This document shows positions 48,901-58,808 of a stretch of DNA of 64,000 bases, in pieces (the first letter of the stretch is position 1; each line of letters begins with the position of its first letter). Made by a program: the position numbers and the translations under genes. Location of the stretch: contig NZ_AUUA01000003.1 of NCBI RefSeq assembly GCF_000439085.1, forward strand, positions 372,001 through 436,000, read 5' to 3'. The notes beneath the pieces are model-generated. The model had not been told where the DNA came from and did no database searches. It worked only from the letters and a program-made list of their open reading frames with translations. The stretch comes from Leminorella grimontii ATCC 33999 = DSM 5078. GTDB taxonomy: Bacteria; Pseudomonadota; Gammaproteobacteria; Enterobacterales; Enterobacteriaceae.

Positions 48901-49296
48901 ATGTACGATAATCTCGTTAGCCTTGGAATCAGCAATCCTAAACAGATCGATCGCTACAGCCTGCGCCAGGAAGCGAGCAACGACATCCTTAAGATCTACT
49001 TTCGTAAAGAAAAGGGAGAGTTTTTCGCTAAAAGCGTCAAGTTCAAGTTTCCCCGCCAGAGAAAGACGATCCTTGCCAATCCGGGCGCGGAAAAGTCCTA
49101 CAAAGAGGTGCACGAGATAAGCCCAAACCTTCGCTACCTCATAGAGGAACTCGACGGTCTCTGCAAAGGCGAACAGGTGGAAATCGATCTGAAGCAGAAG
49201 ATTTTGTCTGACCTTCGCCATTTGGAACAGGTCGTGACCCATAAGATCGCGGAAATTGAAGCCGACCTGGAAAAACTGACCTCAAAAACAAAATAG
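48901..49296 (+). CDS. yaeH: DUF3461 protein YaeH
   Basis: 131 aa (E. coli YaeH 128) and collinear with it: [20 protein letters not shown], then [16 protein letters not shown] and [13 protein letters not shown], ending in a charged helix. A GGAAGG ribosome site precedes the ATG. Function unknown. It is the last gene of the E. coli-like map-glnD-dapD block before a synteny break. Confidence 0.95.
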   Translation: MYDNLVSLGISNPKQIDRYSLRQEASNDILKIYFRKEKGEFFAKSVKFKFPRQRKTILANPGAEKSYKEVHEISPNLRYLIEELDGLCKGEQVEIDLKQKILSDLRHLEQVVTHKIAEIEADLEKLTSKTK

Positions 49297-49313
49297 GCGC
49301 ACTTTGCCATTTT

Positions 49314-49341
49314 CCTTTCAGGCCAGCGGCGGCCTGAAAGG
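49314..49341. terminator. Hairpin between yaeH and the outer membrane protein gene
   Basis: CCTTTCAGGCC and GGCCTGAAAGG form a perfect 11-bp stem with a 6-nt loop between convergent genes. There is no strong T tail, but the placement suggests a bidirectional terminator. Confidence 0.5.
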
Positions 49342-49355
49342 CATCTGCTTTCTGA

Positions 49356-50252
49356 CTACCAAGTTTTTCCTATCTTAAACTCCCAGCGCACCTCTTCCAT
49401 CTTGGCCGGGCCGTCAGCGTCCTGCAAAACGGGGAAAAACGCGCCGGCCCCAATCCACATGTTCAGCGGGTCAATCGCCACGTTAGCCGAAGGGCCAATC
49501 ACCCACTCCGTCGTCCCTGCATGGTTATTAAACGTGCGGGAACCCACCCGCCTATCGCCGGACTCGGTTTTTGAAAACGCGCTTTCAATGCCGACGTCAA
49601 CCTGCGGGTCGACGAACATATAGCGCAGCTGCATGTTCCACTGATACTCGTTGCCGCGCTTGACGTTCTGATTGCCTCGCTCGAACGGCCCCTGCATGAC
49701 GAAGTCCATATCCCCTTTCCACTGAGGCGTAAAAAGCTTTGTCAGGTGTATGGAAGCCCGGCCGCCCCAGGCCTCGTTGCCCGGCAGGTGGTTATCGCCG
49801 CTCTGCCCGGTAGGCAACAGCGCGGCCGCGCCGAAGGTAAGCCAGAATGGATCGCCCTGTCTCTGGCTTAGCAAAGCGTAGCTAAACCCGAGCGACTGAT
49901 CGCCCATCCCTTCGATGTGCTCCGGGCTCATGCCGTCCCGGCGGTTGTTGACGTAGGAACCCACGGTGCTGATTTCTAAACGATCGGTAAGCCCATAGCG
50001 CACTTTGAGTAGCCAAATCTGAGAGAAGACGTCAGGATTGCCCTTTCCCTCAACCTGGTGAGTCTTATCTCGAAAAGAGGCGTTTACCGCCGTCAGCAGC
50101 ATACCGTCAGGCAACACCTGTGCACCGGAGATCGCCGTATTTACCGGCGCACCGAGCAAAGGGCTAGGCCTTTCCTGCGCCAGGGCGGTTGAAAAAGAAA
50201 CGGCGCCGACGGCAATCCCGGCCCAAAAAAACGAACTCCCCTTTTTTTTCAT
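49356..50252 (-). CDS. Outer-membrane beta-barrel protein, phenol-degradation MetA-like transporter family
   Basis: 298 aa from the ATG at 50252, which has AGGAG upstream; a longer frame to 50330 is rejected. Signal peptide (FFWAGIAVGAVSFSTALA), then alternating beta-strands, and a C-terminal aromatic end (WEFKIGKTW) as in outer membrane barrels. The sequence LLPTGQSGDNHLPGNEAWGG with repeated strand pairs resembles the MetA-pathway phenol-degradation family of presumed channels. Substrate unknown. It lies at the junction between two E. coli-syntenic blocks. Confidence 0.6.
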   Translation of the reverse strand: MKKKGSSFFWAGIAVGAVSFSTALAQERPSPLLGAPVNTAISGAQVLPDGMLLTAVNASFRDKTHQVEGKGNPDVFSQIWLLKVRYGLTDRLEISTVGSYVNNRRDGMSPEHIEGMGDQSLGFSYALLSQRQGDPFWLTFGAAALLPTGQSGDNHLPGNEAWGGRASIHLTKLFTPQWKGDMDFVMQGPFERGNQNVKRGNEYQWNMQLRYMFVDPQVDVGIESAFSKTESGDRRVGSRTFNNHAGTTEWVIGPSANVAIDPLNMWIGAGAFFPVLQDADGPAKMEEVRWEFKIGKTW

Positions 50253-50375
50253 CGCTATTCTCCTGAAAGCCCATCGCTCTGCGGATACGCTGAAATCATA
50301 GAAGAACAACACATTATCAACGTGTTGCACCGAATTTTCTTTACGTCGCCAACATACTACCGGCCGTAATGAAAT

Positions 50376-50390
50376 AATATGTTACATATT
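50376..50390. promoter_or_regulatory. Palindrome upstream of the outer membrane protein gene
   Basis: AATATGT-T-ACATATT is a perfect inverted repeat about 125 nt before the start codon. A second, ATGAAATTTCAT, lies at 50441-50452. Both are operator-like, but no regulator gene is adjacent. Region 50253-50481 otherwise shows nothing. Confidence 0.35.
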
Positions 50391-50481
50391 GAAATTATTT
50401 TTAAAGAGTGAGCGACTTCTCATCTTGCGATGAAAATGGAATGAAATTTCATTACGTTACGAATGGAAAACGGGAGAAATG

Positions 50482-50507
50482 AAAAACCCGCGCTTTTTAG
50501 ACGCGGG
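50482..50507 (-). terminator. Terminator after yqcA
   Basis: CCCGCG and CGCGGG pair (complement of 50487-50507), followed on the minus strand by TTTTTC. Confidence 0.8.
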
Positions 50508-50531
50508 CTTTTAAAACGAAGGAGGCAAGCT

Positions 50532-50984
50532 TTAGCCGTTGATAAGCGCTGCCCAACTGCGGATCCACGGTTCGGCAAATTCTTCAGGTTCGGAAATTTC
50601 GCTGCTGTCGATAATCAGCACTTCTCCCACCCGCTTCGCCTCCTGATCCTGCAACAGAGCGTCGAACTTCTTGCCGGCGCCGCTGAAGTTTTCATAGTTG
50701 CTGTCGCCTAACGCAATCACGCCGTAGCGCAGCGACGGCTGATGCCCTAGGCTGTCTTTAATATCGTAAAACAGCGGTTCTATGCTATCCGGCAAATCCC
50801 CTTGCCCGGTGGTCGACGTCACGACTAAAACGACGTCTCGCTCGTAGGCCTGCCACTCTTCGAGCGTCCCTTCATCGAACACCGTCGCGTCGTGCCCGGC
50901 TTCTTGCAGCAGCGCCTGCGCTTTTTCCGCCACCATCTGGGCGTTGCCGTACACCGTCCCAACAAAAATGCCTATCTTTGCCAT
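50532..50984 (-). CDS. yqcA: Flavodoxin YqcA
   Basis: 150 aa, very near E. coli YqcA (149 aa). The FMN phosphate loop is [10 protein letters not shown], and [12 protein letters not shown] plus [10 protein letters not shown] close around the isoalloxazine ring. It is a short-chain flavodoxin, a single-electron carrier of unclear partner. It is the third gene of yqcC-truC-yqcA, 26 nt after truC. Confidence 0.93.
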   Translation of the reverse strand: MAKIGIFVGTVYGNAQMVAEKAQALLQEAGHDATVFDEGTLEEWQAYERDVVLVVTSTTGQGDLPDSIEPLFYDIKDSLGHQPSLRYGVIALGDSNYENFSGAGKKFDALLQDQEAKRVGEVLIIDSSEISEPEEFAEPWIRSWAALING

Positions 50985-51010
50985 CGCGCACTCTCTTATT
51001 TTATCGTCCG

Positions 51011-51790
51011 TTAATCGATGGAATTATCCTGATTCATCGGGAAGGCAAATTCAACCCCATGAGCTTCAGGGCATTCCTCCGGCCAGCTAAAAGCGTTCAT
51101 TACGCCCTGCCAAGGTAAATCCCACGGTGCAGAAATCAGTAAAGGCTGCCCCGTAACCGGATGCGTTAACGCAAGGTGGCTGGCGTGCAGCATCAGGCGC
51201 GGGCAGTTAAAGTGAGCAGCTACAGCTCGATTGTGGCGAAGGTCGCCGTAAGAGCTATCGCCGACGATCGGATGGGATAAATGACTCATGTGGCGACGCA
51301 GCTGGTGCTTGCGCCCCGTTTCCGGGCGAAGTTCTACCAGGCTGTATCGCGCCGTTTGGTAAGGGCCGACGGCAACGGGGACTTCTATTGTCGCCAAACC
51401 GCGATAGTGGCTGACGGCGTCCTGCGCGTCTTTATTGCGATCGGCAAACTTATCGGCGATCTTGTCCAACTGTTCGACTAACGCATAGTCTATCTTACCG
51501 CTCCCCTCCACGTAGCCGCGCACAACGGCGTGATAAACCTTGTGCACCTGATGACGCTCAAACTGCTGCGCCATCATGCGGGCGACGTCGCTTGAGAGCG
51601 CCATCAGCAGCACGCCCGACGTCGGCCTGTCTAGGCGGTGTACGGTAAACACGTGTTGGCCAATCTGGTCGCGAACGGTCTGCATCACGACGACTTTCTC
51701 ATTCCTGTCCAACCAGCTTCTGTGCACCAGCCATCCCGATGGCTTATTTACCGCCACCAGATGCTCATCCTGATAGAGAATATCCAACAT
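51011..51790 (-). CDS. truC: tRNA pseudouridine(65) synthase TruC
   Basis: 259 aa. RluA-family catalytic motif [13 protein letters not shown] with the nucleophilic Asp (about residue 54), and [14 protein letters not shown] further on. It makes pseudouridine 65 in some tRNAs. Its start abuts the yqcC stop (51791), so the two are coupled. Confidence 0.96.
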   Translation of the reverse strand: MLDILYQDEHLVAVNKPSGWLVHRSWLDRNEKVVVMQTVRDQIGQHVFTVHRLDRPTSGVLLMALSSDVARMMAQQFERHQVHKVYHAVVRGYVEGSGKIDYALVEQLDKIADKFADRNKDAQDAVSHYRGLATIEVPVAVGPYQTARYSLVELRPETGRKHQLRRHMSHLSHPIVGDSSYGDLRHNRAVAAHFNCPRLMLHASHLALTHPVTGQPLLISAPWDLPWQGVMNAFSWPEECPEAHGVEFAFPMNQDNSID

Positions 51791-52120
51791 TTAGGCGCCG
51801 CCTGCGCTTAGCGCGCCGTCAATTTTGGCTAATGCCTCCAGCAGGGGCCGAAGCTCATCCTGACGCTCTCTAAAGGCTTCTTCATAGTAGGGCGTGATGG
51901 CGATGCGCGTCGGTAAAGGGCGATGGCTCTCCAAAAGAGCGCGCATGCGGGGTATAAAAACCCACTGTAGCCACTCCTGTGGCGACATCGTGTCAATGCA
52001 AAAGGGCTCTTGGCTGTCAAAGGCTTCCAGCGCGGGCGGCAGCTCAGACCATAGCCCGTTTGCATGCATAAAAAGCTCTACGTCGGACAGCAACTGCCAT
52101 ATCTGCTTTTCTAAACTCAT
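51791..52120 (-). CDS. yqcC: DUF446 protein YqcC
   Basis: 109 aa, same size as E. coli YqcC, with MSPQEWLQWVFIPRMRALLE in the middle. Function unknown; always next to truC. In E. coli csrB lies just upstream, as it does here. Confidence 0.93.
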   Translation of the reverse strand: MSLEKQIWQLLSDVELFMHANGLWSELPPALEAFDSQEPFCIDTMSPQEWLQWVFIPRMRALLESHRPLPTRIAITPYYEEAFRERQDELRPLLEALAKIDGALSAGGA

Positions 52121-52223
52121 TGCGTTCTCTTATCAAAAAACGGTCATCGCTCATGGCCAAAGCGACGGCCAGAACCCGAAAGCGCCATCATACCATGGAT
52201 GACATTACGGCTAAAAAGGCATA

Positions 52224-52253
52224 AAAAAAGCCCACTGTATACACAGTGGGCTT
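52224..52253 (-). terminator. csrB terminator
   Basis: AAGCCCACTGT and ACAGTGGGCTT pair around ATAC; seven T follow on the minus strand. Confidence 0.9.
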
Positions 52254-52256
52254 AGT

Positions 52257-52779
52257 TCGTTTTATAGCAATCCGGCTACTCGCTTTACTTCCCTGTTCAA
52301 TCCTTGAAAACTTTTCCTTCTGGTCTTCCTGACCGACGTTCCTTTGAAGCGCCTGCTCAATCCCGAGCGGCTTTTGCATCATCCAGATGCCTTTCCCTGA
52401 TTGTCGTCCTGACCCCTTACGCTCCGGTAAGTATTCGTTCTCCGTCCTGGAGGTGTCCTGGATTTCTTCCTTAAACTGTCCCGTCATCATCCTGATGACG
52501 ATCCTTAACTTTCCTGATTCGTTTTATAGCAATCCGGCTACCCGCGTACTTCCCTGTTCAGTCCTTGAAAACTTTTCCCTGTGGCCTTCCTGACCGACAC
52601 TCCTTCGAACGGCTGCTCAATCCCGAGCGGCCTTTGCATCATCCTGATGCGCTTCCTTAGCTTGTCGTCCTGACCCCTTACGCTCCGGTAAGTATTCGTT
52701 CTCCGTCCTGGAGGTGTCCCGGGTTTCTTCCTTAAACTGTCCCGCCATCATCCTGACGGCTGTCCTGAAGCTTCCTTAT
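52257..52779 (-). repeat. 262-bp tandem duplication inside csrB
   Basis: Copy one is 52257-52518 and copy two 52519-about 52779. Both begin TCGTTTTATAGCAATCCGGC on the + strand and share long identical runs, for example GTCGTCCTGACCCCTTACGC and CTCCGTCCTGGAGGTGTCC. Differences are scattered substitutions and small indels, so the duplication is not new. Only the 52257 end is followed by the terminator. Confidence 0.92.
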
Positions 52780-53013
52780 GTGTCCGTTCTGCTTTATCCT
52801 AAAGCCCGCATCGTCCTGATGCATTCCCGAATTTCCAAGCTTCCTTTCGATGAACATAGAATCGCCTAATTTCCCCAGTCTCACAATATACTCACAAAGC
52901 CTGACTTTGAGGAAAAAGCAAAAAAACGGGCAAAAATAGACGTCAATAAATTGATAAATAAGTAATTATATAAAAACGTTCGTATAGTAATGAATGAAAT
53001 GTCTCACAGGGTT

Positions 53014-53031
53014 TGTAGGATATATCTCACA
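53014..53031. promoter_or_regulatory. UvrY (GacA)-type box upstream of csrB
   Basis: TGTAGG-ATATAT-CTCACA is an inverted repeat matching the GacA/UvrY consensus TGTAAG-N6-CTTACA with two mismatches. It lies about 140-155 nt before the predicted csrB start, comparable to the BarA-UvrY-controlled site in E. coli. Confidence 0.65.
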
Positions 53032-53116
53032 AGCAACGTGTCATTTTTGTAAGACGACCATCCCCCATTTAATCTACTAACGCCCGTCATGCTTTAATAG
53101 GTGTGAAAAACGCGCC

Positions 53117-53665
53117 TCAATTTTCCGCTACTATCGGCGTCAGATGCAGTAAAAATGCCTCAAGCGACTCCGCCAGCGTTTCCCGCTTTTGCGTGCCAAA
53201 GTGCTCTAAAATCACTTCGCCGGTAAGATTACAAAGAGACACCATGTCCATCTCGGAATGTGTAGTCGCGATAAACAGCGTTGGCGACAGCTTCAGCCTG
53301 CGTTGAGTAACCAGATGGCCTATCAGGTTTTCCTGCAGGCGAATAAAGTCCTCTTCGCTCCATACCTGAATCAGACAAAGCTCAAGCTCGCCAAATCTTG
53401 CCGCCATATCGCCGGCAAGCTGACAGGTGAAATAGGCGCTGGCCTCATCCCTTAGCGAAATATCCAGCGCACGCTCTACGTTAGCCAAAGAGGCCACGTC
53501 GCCAAAGGGCTGCGGCAGCCAAAGAACCTGTTCATCCCTTGTCGCAACAATACAGGGGGACGGTACGCCGTAGAGCTCGCCGCTGGCGGGCTCATGCCCA
53601 CGTTTCCGCTGCCAGAGAGAAACGAAGTCGGAGGTAAACTGGGATAATGCGGCCTGAACTGTCAT
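53117..53665 (-). CDS. syd: SecY-interacting protein Syd
   Basis: 182 aa, E. coli Syd 181. GELYGVPSPCIVATRDEQVL, then WSEEDFIRLQENLIGHLVTQ and LKLSPTLFIATT are family-conserved. It is a peripheral inner membrane protein that binds SecY and monitors translocon quality. It is divergent from queF and upstream of the csrB control region. Confidence 0.95.
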   Translation of the reverse strand: MTVQAALSQFTSDFVSLWQRKRGHEPASGELYGVPSPCIVATRDEQVLWLPQPFGDVASLANVERALDISLRDEASAYFTCQLAGDMAARFGELELCLIQVWSEEDFIRLQENLIGHLVTQRRLKLSPTLFIATTHSEMDMVSLCNLTGEVILEHFGTQKRETLAESLEAFLLHLTPIVAEN

Positions 53666-53754
53666 GATTTTCCTAAAGATTGCGTTACACTAGGAGAAGA
53701 ATATTGATTCATTATACCTAATCAACCTGAAAGTTCAGCCGCAGGAGAAAGAGC

Positions 53755-54609
53755 ATGTCTCACAATTACGAGAACCATCAGGCGCTGTCAGGTCTGACGC
53801 TGGGTAAGGAAACCGGCTACGTCGACCGCTATGACGCCGCGCTTTTACAGCCGGTGCCCCGCAGCCTGAACCGCGAGCCTCTCGGGCTTCTTCCTGAAAA
53901 TCTTCCCTTTACCGGCGCAGATATCTGGACGCTTTATGAACTCTCCTGGCTTAACGCCAGCGGCGTGCCTCAGGTTGCCGTTGGAGAAGTCAGGATCGAC
54001 GCAAACAGCCTGAACCTGATCGAGTCAAAAAGCTTTAAGCTTTATCTCAACAGCTTTAACCAAACCCACTTTGACAGCTGGAAAGACGTTGAGCACACGC
54101 TGCGTCGCGATCTATCCCTTTGCGCTCAGGGGGACGTCGACATTCGCCTGTTCAAGCTCGCAGAGCTGGAAAACGCCCCTATTGGCGCCTTTGCCGGTGA
54201 ATGTATTGACGAACAGGACATCGTTATCGACAGCTATGATTTTAACGATCGACTGCTAGAGAACGCGGCGGCGCGCGGCGCTCCTCTCGTAGAGGAAACG
54301 CTGGTCAGCCATCTGCTGAAGTCCAACTGTTTAATAACCCACCAGCCGGACTGGGGATCGCTACAAATCAGCTACCGCGGGCCAAAGATCGACCGAGAAG
54401 CCCTGCTGCGCTACGTCGTTTCATTTCGCCATCACAATGAGTTTCACGAGCAGTGCGTCGAGCGCATTTTCCACGATATCCAACGCTACTGTCGACCGGA
54501 GGCGCTGACCGTATACGCCCGCTATACGCGACGAGGAGGATTGGACATCAACCCGTACAGAACCAATCGGCCCTTTACGCCATCGGTTCAAAGGCTGGCG
54601 AGGCAGTAA
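53755..54609 (+). CDS. queF: 7-cyano-7-deazaguanine reductase QueF
   Basis: 284 aa, the long bimodular form of gammaproteobacteria. [15 protein letters not shown] carries the catalytic Cys, [17 protein letters not shown] is the QueF motif, and the NADPH-side [11 protein letters not shown] follows. It reduces preQ0 to preQ1 in queuosine synthesis. CAGGAGAAAG precedes the ATG. Confidence 0.97.
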   Translation: MSHNYENHQALSGLTLGKETGYVDRYDAALLQPVPRSLNREPLGLLPENLPFTGADIWTLYELSWLNASGVPQVAVGEVRIDANSLNLIESKSFKLYLNSFNQTHFDSWKDVEHTLRRDLSLCAQGDVDIRLFKLAELENAPIGAFAGECIDEQDIVIDSYDFNDRLLENAAARGAPLVEETLVSHLLKSNCLITHQPDWGSLQISYRGPKIDREALLRYVVSFRHHNEFHEQCVERIFHDIQRYCRPEALTVYARYTRRGGLDINPYRTNRPFTPSVQRLARQ

Positions 54610-54779
54610 AAAAATCATTGGAAGCTGTACCGGAAACTTAGTGTAAAAGCGGGTAAAAAGAACACTATTTACGTGAACCGCGTCCATAACGCGGGTAAAG
54701 TAACCTTTTATTTAACTAAACGGCCGCGCCTTTTCTGATAAATAACGGGCTGAAAGCGAAACCTTCAAGGAGAAAGTTA

Positions 54780-55439
54780 ATGGATCTGGCAACGTTCAGG
54801 AAAAACGTCGAAGAAGACGAGAGCTGGGCTCCCGGCTGGGATGAAATCGATCTGGGTTTTTCGCAAATCTATGGCGAACAAAACCCCGACCACTACGGTA
54901 CGGAAATGACCAGCAGAGCCACGTTCGGCGGTGACCAGTACCTTGACGGCTACAGCCTGTTCGCTTCCCCCAAAGGCTACAGACACATCGTCACTTACGG
55001 CATGTCTCAGTTGTACGCCGACGAAGAAGCGCTGGGCGGCGAGTTCAGCAAGTGGGGCTATGAAATGACTATCAAGCTCCCCGCTAAAGAGGCGCGAGAG
55101 TGCGAATGGGCGCTCAACATGCTTTCCAACCTTGCCCGCTATACTTTTACATCAAAGCGCTATTTTGAGCCTTATCAGTATATCGGTGGCAGCGGAGAGT
55201 CTATCCACATCGGCGAACCGTCGAAGATAACCGCCCTGCTTGTCGTGCCGGATACGGAGATCGCGCCTAGAGACTCGCTTTACGGTCGTTTGGAATTCCT
55301 TCAGCTCGTCGGCATTACCGAAGAGGAGTTTCAGCAAGTGAAAGAGACGCCGGAGAAGGTCCATCAGCTCATTGAGAGCATGAAGCAGGACAATCCCGAC
55401 CTCATTACAGACATGGGCAGAACGAAGAATTACCTTTAA
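54780..55439 (+). CDS. Suppressor of fused (SUFU) domain protein
   Basis: 219 aa, cytoplasmic. The SUFU-like core runs DEIDLGFSQIYGEQNPDHYG, LDGYSLFASPKGYRHIVTYG, SKWGYEMTIKLP and ECEWALNMLSNLARYTF. In bacteria this domain often serves as an immunity protein for polymorphic toxins, but no toxin is near, so it is an orphan. It sits between queF and ppnN, which are close neighbours in E. coli. AAGGAGAAAG before the ATG. Confidence 0.8.
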   Translation: MDLATFRKNVEEDESWAPGWDEIDLGFSQIYGEQNPDHYGTEMTSRATFGGDQYLDGYSLFASPKGYRHIVTYGMSQLYADEEALGGEFSKWGYEMTIKLPAKEARECEWALNMLSNLARYTFTSKRYFEPYQYIGGSGESIHIGEPSKITALLVVPDTEIAPRDSLYGRLEFLQLVGITEEEFQQVKETPEKVHQLIESMKQDNPDLITDMGRTKNYL

Positions 55440-55528
55440 GCTGCCGATGACACAATCAAGTCACGATTTGCATTACGAATCAGGCTTCTGTCCTTGAATG
55501 AAGCCGCAGAAACGTTAAGGAAACAAGT

Positions 55529-56896
55529 TTGATTACGCACATTAGCCCCCCTTTAGGTTCTATGGACCTGCTGTCGCAAATTGAAGTCGATACGCTGAAG
55601 AAAACCGCCAGCAGCAACCTGTACCACCTGTTTCGCAACTGCGCGCTGGCCGCGCTGAACGCGGGAAGCAAAACCGACAACAGCAAAGAGCTGCTTGACC
55701 GCTATAAGACGTTTGACATCAACATCCTGCGCCGGGAGCGCGGCATCAAGCTTGAGCTTATCAACCCGCCGGAGGACGCCTTTGTCGACGGGCGGCTAAT
55801 CCATTCAATACAGTCCAACCTGTTCGCCGTACTGCGCGACATCCTGTTTGTCCACGGGCAAATAACCCAAGCCTACAGGCATCATCGTCTGGATCCTGAA
55901 AGCAGCGTCCACCTGACCAACCTGGTGTTCGCCATCCTGCGCAACGCGCGGTCGCTCCACGTAGGTGAAGAACCTAATATGGTCGTCTGCTGGGGCGGCC
56001 ACTCCATTAACGAAACCGAGTATCTCTACGCGCGCAAGGTAGGTAACCAGCTCGGGCTGCGTAAAATGAACATCTGCACCGGCTGCGGGCCGGGCGCGAT
56101 GGAAGCGCCGATGAAGGGCGCCGCCGTCGGCCACGCGCAGCAAGGGTACAAAGAAAGCCGCTTTATCGGCATGACGGAGCCGTCTATCATCGCCGCAGAG
56201 CCGCCCAATCCGCTGGTTAATGAACTTATCATTATGCCGGATATCGAAAAGCGCCTTGAGGCCTTCGTACGCATCGCCCACGGCATCGTCATTTTCCCCG
56301 GCGGCGTGGGTACGGCGGAAGAGCTGCTCTATCTGCTCGGCATTCTGATGAACCCGGAAAACAAAGATCAGGTTCTGCCGCTGGTGCTGACGGGGCCAAA
56401 GGAAAGCGCCGACTATTTCCACGTGCTGGACAACTTTATTCTCAATACGCTGGGCGAGCGAGCGCGCAACCACTACACCATCGTCATCGACGATCCGAAG
56501 GAAGTCGCCCGCATAATGAAACACGGCATGTCGGCGGTTAAAGAGTGCCGCAAGACTAACGGCGACGCTTACAGCTTCAACTGGTCGCTCAAAATCGCCC
56601 CTGACTTACAGCACCCGTTCGAGCCTACGCACGAAAATATGGCGGGCTTGAACCTGTATCCGAATCAGCCGCCGGAGCAGTTGGCCGCCGCGCTTCGCCG
56701 GGCGTTTTCCGGCATCGTCGCGGGCAACGTGAAGGACGTGGGCATTCAGGCTATTGAGCAGTACGGACGCTACAAGATCCACGGCGATCCGCAGATGATG
56801 CGCCATATGGACACGCTGCTGCAGGGCTTCGTTGCCCAGCACCGCATGAAGCTACCGGGCTCTGCCTACACGCCCTGCTACGAAATCTGCACCTAA
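55529..56896 (+). CDS. ppnN: Pyrimidine/purine nucleotide 5'-monophosphate nucleosidase PpnN
   Basis: 455 aa (E. coli PpnN/YgdH 454) starting at TTG 55529 ([17 protein letters not shown]) with TTAAGGA upstream. The LOG-type Rossmann core includes [32 protein letters not shown] and [18 protein letters not shown]. It hydrolyses nucleotide monophosphates to base and ribose 5-phosphate and is (p)ppGpp-responsive in E. coli. Upstream of xni as usual. Confidence 0.97.
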   Translation: MITHISPPLGSMDLLSQIEVDTLKKTASSNLYHLFRNCALAALNAGSKTDNSKELLDRYKTFDINILRRERGIKLELINPPEDAFVDGRLIHSIQSNLFAVLRDILFVHGQITQAYRHHRLDPESSVHLTNLVFAILRNARSLHVGEEPNMVVCWGGHSINETEYLYARKVGNQLGLRKMNICTGCGPGAMEAPMKGAAVGHAQQGYKESRFIGMTEPSIIAAEPPNPLVNELIIMPDIEKRLEAFVRIAHGIVIFPGGVGTAEELLYLLGILMNPENKDQVLPLVLTGPKESADYFHVLDNFILNTLGERARNHYTIVIDDPKEVARIMKHGMSAVKECRKTNGDAYSFNWSLKIAPDLQHPFEPTHENMAGLNLYPNQPPEQLAAALRRAFSGIVAGNVKDVGIQAIEQYGRYKIHGDPQMMRHMDTLLQGFVAQHRMKLPGSAYTPCYEICT

Positions 56897-56950
56897 GACT
56901 GTCGTTAATTGCCGCCAGCGCGCGTCGCTGGCGGCCAAAAGGAAAACGCC

Positions 56951-57733
56951 GTGCCCATTAACCTACTCATCGTTGACGCTTTAAACCTGATACGCCGCAT
57001 TCACGCCGTTCAGGGCTCCCCCTGCGTCCCCGCCTGCGTTCGCGCTCTTGAACAGCTCATTCAACACGCAAACCCTACGCACGCGGTCGCCGTTTTCGAC
57101 GATGAGGAAAGAAAGCAGAGCTGGCGGCACCGGCTTTATCCAAACTATAAGTCGGGCAGAGTCGCCATGCCGGAGTCGCTCAGTCAGGAATTAAAGCAAA
57201 TTGAAGAAGCGTTTACTCAAAGCGGTGTAGCCTGTTGGCGTTCAGAAGGAGATGAGGCGGACGACGTCGTCGCTACGCTGGCCTATCGCATAAGCCAGCA
57301 GGGCCATCAGGTCACCATTGTGTCTACGGATAAGGGCTATTGCCAACTGCTGGCGCCGACGTTGCGCATACGCGACTACTTTCAAAAGCGCTGGCTGGAC
57401 GTCCCCTTTATAGAACAGGAATTCGGCGTTATCCCCGCTCAGCTCGTGGATTTTTGGGGACTTACCGGCATCAGCAGCAGTAAAATTCCGGGCGTGATGG
57501 GCATCGGCCCTAAGGCCGCAGCGGCTATCCTCAATCAGTTCGGCACGCTTGAAGAAGCCTATCGACGGATAGAAGAGGTGCCGCAAAAGTGGCGAAACAA
57601 GCTGGTGGAACAAAAAGAGCAGGCGTTTCTCTGCCGAGAACTGGCCGCCCTAAAGCGGGACGTTCCGCTTCGGGGCAACCTGCAGGATCTGCGCTTTAGC
57701 GGCGCTCGCGTTCGTCGCGACGGCCAGGAATAG
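56951..57733 (+). CDS. xni: Flap endonuclease Xni
   Basis: 260 aa from GTG 56951, which has AAAAGGAAAA upstream and aligns with E. coli Xni ([22 protein letters not shown]). The frame from 56909 adds 14 non-homologous residues. [11 protein letters not shown] and [10 protein letters not shown] hold acidic metal ligands, with the helix-hairpin-helix at [12 protein letters not shown]. It is a polymerase-I-like 5' nuclease with a reduced metal site. The 3' end overlaps convergent rlmM by 38 nt. Confidence 0.95.
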   Translation: MPINLLIVDALNLIRRIHAVQGSPCVPACVRALEQLIQHANPTHAVAVFDDEERKQSWRHRLYPNYKSGRVAMPESLSQELKQIEEAFTQSGVACWRSEGDEADDVVATLAYRISQQGHQVTIVSTDKGYCQLLAPTLRIRDYFQKRWLDVPFIEQEFGVIPAQLVDFWGLTGISSSKIPGVMGIGPKAAAAILNQFGTLEEAYRRIEEVPQKWRNKLVEQKEQAFLCRELAALKRDVPLRGNLQDLRFSGARVRRDGQE

Positions 57734-58808
57734 CGCTCCAAATTCGGCGAACGTGCACCGTCACCTCTTCCCTGTCGTGATAAAGCTGCTTGGCCTGAAT
57801 TTGAGCATTAATGCCATTCTCCTTCAGGCGTTTGTCTATCTCCTCCAGACAGTGGCTCACTTCTTCATAGCGCTTTTTCATCGGCAGCTTCAGGTTGAAA
57901 ATAGCCTCGCGACACCAGCCGTTAATCAGCCAGTCGGCCATCAGCATCGCAATCCGCCAAGGCTTCTCTACCATGTCGCACACCACCCAGTAGTTGGTCG
58001 TCGCATGCGTCGGCGTAAAGCGAAAGCCGTCTTCACGACGGTGGGTCACCTGCCCGGTATCCATCAGGCTTTGCGCCATCGTACCGTTATCGACCGCTTC
58101 CACCATCATGCTGCGCTGCACCAGCTGATAGGTCCAGCCGCCCGGACATGCGCCCAGATCTACCGCGCGCATGCCGCTGGCCAAGCGCTCCTCCCACTCG
58201 TCTGCGGGGATAAATACGTGAAACGCCTCTTCCAGCTTAAGGGTTGAACGGCTGGGCGCGTCGGCCGGAAACCTCAGCCGGGGAATGCCCATAAAGAACG
58301 GAGAATTATTATTGCTGTAGGAATAGCCCACATAGCAGCAGCCGCTGGCGATAAAAAAGACGTGAACGACGGGGCGATGATGGTTCTCCCGATTCAACAG
58401 CACGCCGTCCGCCCGCATCCGCTGGCGCAGCGGTACCGTCAGCTTACGACAGAACTTGAGCAGCTCTTTGCCCTCGTTCGTATCGGGAGCCTCAACCCGA
58501 AGCTCGCCCGCTTTCTCTATCGCCCCCTGAATCATGCCAACAATGGGCGTCACACGGTCATCCACCGGCAGGTCTTTAAGCAGGTCGCCGACCACCAGCA
58601 TTTGCCGGGCGAAAATCAGGGAGTTGAAGGGCAATTCTCGAATCAAACGCTCCGCATCATCATGCTGGTAGCATTCGAAAATGACATAGCCGCAGTTGTC
58701 CTTAACGCGGGGAAATCCATAAATTTCAAGGCGGGTTGCGCGCTCGACAATCTCAGCCGCGCACTCTTTTTCAAAACCGGGGCGGCAGTATAAAGCAACT
58801 TTATTCAC
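57696..58808 (-). CDS. rlmM: 23S rRNA 2'-O-ribose C2498 methyltransferase RlmM
   Basis: 370 aa (E. coli 366). N-terminal THUMP domain; SAM motif [18 protein letters not shown] (about residues 213-230); catalytic Lys region [16 protein letters not shown]. It starts with GTG 58808, which overlaps the ygdD stop as GTGA, suggesting coupled translation. Its C-terminus overlaps the end of xni in the convergent direction. Confidence 0.97.
   Translation of the reverse strand: MNKVALYCRPGFEKECAAEIVERATRLEIYGFPRVKDNCGYVIFECYQHDDAERLIRELPFNSLIFARQMLVVGDLLKDLPVDDRVTPIVGMIQGAIEKAGELRVEAPDTNEGKELLKFCRKLTVPLRQRMRADGVLLNRENHHRPVVHVFFIASGCCYVGYSYSNNNSPFFMGIPRLRFPADAPSRSTLKLEEAFHVFIPADEWEERLASGMRAVDLGACPGGWTYQLVQRSMMVEAVDNGTMAQSLMDTGQVTHRREDGFRFTPTHATTNYWVVCDMVEKPWRIAMLMADWLINGWCREAIFNLKLPMKKRYEEVSHCLEEIDKRLKENGINAQIQAKQLYHDREEVTVHVRRIWSAIPGRRDERERR

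Larger units (their letters stand above)
52221..52877 (-). ncRNA. csrB: CsrB regulatory RNA with internal tandem duplication
   Basis: Between yqcC and syd, the position of csrB in E. coli. The minus-strand RNA contains about 45 GGA motifs by hand count, many in CAGGA(T/C)G loops such as CATCAGGATGATG. Its 3' end (AAGGAAAAGTTTTCAAGGAT, then GTAGCCGGATTGCTATAAAACGAA split over repeats) parallels the E. coli CsrB 3' end and finishes in an 11-bp hairpin plus T7. A TATATT -10 (complement of 52885-52890) sets the start near 52877. The RNA is about 650 nt versus 369 nt in E. coli because a 262-bp unit occurs twice. It sequesters CsrA. Confidence 0.92.

Noticed and set aside
52188..52490. 100-aa minus-strand ORF within csrB, and plus-strand ORF 52387-52593
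   Set aside because: Both lie in the repeat-rich CsrB RNA, have no homologues that I recognise, and arise from GGA-rich sequence.
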